Source of the DNA: Caulobacteraceae bacterium UBA5005
Lineage (GTDB): Bacteria; Pseudomonadota; Alphaproteobacteria; Caulobacterales; Caulobacteraceae
Assembly: GCA_002398405.1 (NCBI GenBank)
Contig: DGYN01000038.1
Span: 33,206 to 47,195, forward strand
Length of the DNA stretch: 13,990 nucleotides
Reading direction: 5' to 3'
In this document: piece after piece, positions 12,914-13,990 of the stretch
Layout of the letters: every line of letters begins with the position of its first letter
Position numbering within the stretch: the first letter of the stretch is position 1
Program-made: the position numbers and the translations under genes
The notes under the pieces: generated by a model
What the model was told of the DNA's origin: nothing
What the model saw: the letters and a program-made list of their open reading frames with translations, nothing else
Database searches by the model: none

Positions 12914-13647
12914 CGGCCATCGCTCGAGCTCACTTTTTCCAGCAAACCCTGCGCCTGGCCGACAAAGGCCTGCGCCACCTCCGCCGCGAAGGGGTTCAGG
13001 GTCTGGATGGCCGTGAACAGTTCGAAGGTGTCCTGGCCGATGAGGCCGCAGAGATCGAGGAGGTGCTGGTAGGAGGCTGTCTTGAGCTGCTCGTCGGGGA
13101 TTTTCAGGCCGACCAGGGAGCGGCCGATCAGGTGGGTCAGGGCCTGGACGTAGGCCATTTCCCGGTCGTGCTCTTCGGGGCTGGTGAGGTTGGGGACGAG
13201 GCCGAATTCCTTGGCCAGGGCCACGATCGACTGATGCCGCTCGCCGCGCACCGGGCAAATCACCAGGCGCTGGCCGGCCAGCCCCTGCTTGGCGCTTTGG
13301 GGCCCAAAGAGCGGATGGGTCGCCACCAGATCGACGTGGGGGGGCAAAACCTCCAGCATCCACTGGACGGGCAGCATCTTCACCGAGCCGACGTCGATCA
13401 CGAGGGCGCCCGGTTGCAGGTGGGGGGCCAGGGCCTGGAAAGTTTCGCGCATCACGCGGACGGGAACGGCGACGATAACCACCTCGCGGCGGGCGGCTTC
13501 CTCGAGGGAGCCGAGCGTGACGCCAAGCGTCTTCGCCTCGGCCGAGCGGTCGGCCGAGTCATAGGCGAGAATGTCGAAACGGTCCTTGAGCACGGCGGCG
13601 GTGAGCTGGCCGAACTGCCCAAGCCCGATCAGGCCCAGCGTCTTCAT
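12898..13647 (-). CDS. tyrA: Prephenate/arogenate dehydrogenase (TyrA family)
   Basis: A 249-residue NAD(P)-dependent dehydrogenase of the TyrA family, which converts prephenate (or arogenate) toward tyrosine. Seen are the dinucleotide motif GLIGLGQFG (5-13) with Asp30 ending strand two, which favours NAD; VIVAVPVRVM (57-66); the IDVGSVK motif (84-90); THPLFGPQS (110-118, with His111); and the helical dimer part with ALTHLIGRSL (169-178). It is compact for the family and has no ACT regulatory domain, so feedback control may differ. The ATG at 13647 is fixed by the Rossmann start. It converges with the second toxin gene, overlapping by 16 bases. Prephenate versus arogenate use is not settled. 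Confidence 0.92.
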   Translation of the reverse strand: MKTLGLIGLGQFGQLTAAVLKDRFDILAYDSADRSAEAKTLGVTLGSLEEAARREVVIVAVPVRVMRETFQALAPHLQPGALVIDVGSVKMLPVQWMLEVLPPHVDLVATHPLFGPQSAKQGLAGQRLVICPVRGERHQSIVALAKEFGLVPNLTSPEEHDREMAYVQALTHLIGRSLVGLKIPDEQLKTASYQHLLDLCGLIGQDTFELFTAIQTLNPFAAEVAQAFVGQAQGLLEKVSSSDGRQDGA

Positions 13648-13663
13648 GGCGCGTGACTAGCCC

Positions 13664-13680
13664 GCGGCGGGACCCGCCGC
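13664..13680. other. Short GC hairpin upstream of tyrA
   Basis: GCGGCGG (13664-13670) and CCGCCGC (13674-13680) are perfect 7-bp arms with a 3-base loop. On the minus strand this lies between the stop of a possible 28-residue peptide gene and the tyrA start. No T-run follows. It could end or pause transcription ahead of tyrA or be chance in GC-rich sequence. Confidence 0.35.
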
Positions 13681-13693
13681 AACGGCAGCGGGG

Positions 13694-13780
13694 TTACGGT
13701 CCCTGCCCGATCCGGACCGCCAGGACGGTGGTTCCGACGGTGATCGCGATGACGGCGACGAATACGAGCAGCAATTCCAT
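13694..13780 (-). CDS. Possible 28-residue single-pass membrane peptide
   Basis: A short open frame too small for standard gene calling. The product starts MELLLVFVAVIAITVG and continues to a basic end with Arg23, GQGP and a TAA stop. Residues 3-22 form one unbroken hydrophobic helix of membrane length. Nearly all third codon positions are G or C, as in the surrounding genes. A GAGGG lies directly before the ATG but only one base away, closer than is ideal. An AT-rich patch with a -10-like TATTAT (13836-13831) lies about 50 bases upstream, without a clear -35. I do not recognise the protein. It may be a real small membrane protein or a chance frame. Confidence 0.42.
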   Translation of the reverse strand: MELLLVFVAVIAITVGTTVLAVRIGQGP

Positions 13781-13877
13781 GCCCTCTTGTCCGAGGTGGC
13801 CCCGAGGTGCGGATGGTTACGCGCTGATTCATAATATTCGCTGAATGGGAGGAAGCGGGGGCGGGGTCCGATCTAAA

Positions 13878-13926
13878 TCCTCACCCGTAGGGGGAGGGGG
13901 ACCGCGCAGCGGTGGAGGGGGTCCTC
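13878..13926. repeat. G-rich interspersed repeat with central hairpin
   Basis: On the plus strand the run GGGGGAGGGGGACC leads to the hairpin ACCGC-gca-GCGGT (13901-13913) and then GGAGGGGGTCC, bounded by TCCTC at both ends. This pattern (purine run, ACCGC...GCGGT, purine run) resembles an intergenic repeat I recall from Caulobacter-like genomes. The rest of the interval 13781-13990 shows no convincing gene. Family membership needs a genome-wide search. Confidence 0.5.
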
Positions 13927-13990
13927 GGGCGAGCGCGGCCGTTAGAGTTCTGTCGGTGCTGGTCGTCCGATCCGCCTCAGGCGCGGAGAA

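Noticed and set aside
12659..13363. Open frame of 234 codons on the minus strand over the second toxin and tyrA
   Set aside because: Frame-shifted shadow of tyrA; the TyrA motifs are all in the other frame.

Overview
The window reads as a core chromosomal segment of a GC-rich alphaproteobacterium, most likely of the Caulobacterales (Caulobacter/Phenylobacterium type). This rests on the strong G/C bias at third codon positions, on dense ATGA gene overlaps, and on the housekeeping content (argH-lysA, hpt, ftsEX, plsC, chorismate mutase-hisC, tyrA). Genus assignment is inference. No tRNA, rRNA, CRISPR array, transposase or prophage gene was seen.

Left part (1-4031). The 3' end of argH, a 41-residue lipoprotein gene resembling lptM/lppL, and lysA are chained by two 4-base ATGA overlaps. 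Convergent to lysA, with one base between the stop codons, lies a ParD/ParE toxin-antitoxin pair with a perfect inverted repeat upstream. Behind it, on the same strand, are a hypoxanthine-type phosphoribosyltransferase and a membrane protein that has a cytoplasmic zinc ribbon and a histidine-rich tail predicted to be periplasmic.

Centre (4032-7015). ftsE and ftsX (division ABC-type complex), a YdcF/DUF218 membrane-anchored protein and plsC (lysophosphatidate acyltransferase) form one tight plus-strand cluster for the cell envelope. A perfect 8-bp inverted repeat sits just before ftsE. After plsC, a 125-bp convergent gap (7016-7140) is packed with three strong inverted repeats.

Redox/thiol part (7141-9415). 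A minus-strand pair encodes a MarR-type repressor with an added four-cysteine C-terminal segment and, downstream and apparently translationally coupled, a small CPVC thioredoxin-like protein. The 55-bp divergent gap to a class I glutamine amidotransferase holds a perfect 15-bp palindrome (CATAGCACTGCTATG), a likely MarR operator. Tail to tail with the amidotransferase is a ChaC-type gamma-glutamylcyclotransferase. Together these suggest a thiol or gamma-glutamyl response module, which is an inference from gene content and order and is the most interesting candidate here.

Right part (9416-13990). A DUF2125 membrane-anchored protein is followed by a chorismate mutase with an unassigned C-terminal half, overlapping hisC. 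A second toxin-antitoxin pair of a different antitoxin type lies between hisC and the convergent tyrA. Chorismate mutase, HisC and TyrA fit tyrosine/phenylalanine synthesis from chorismate. The last 340 bases hold a possible 28-residue membrane peptide and a G-rich interspersed repeat.
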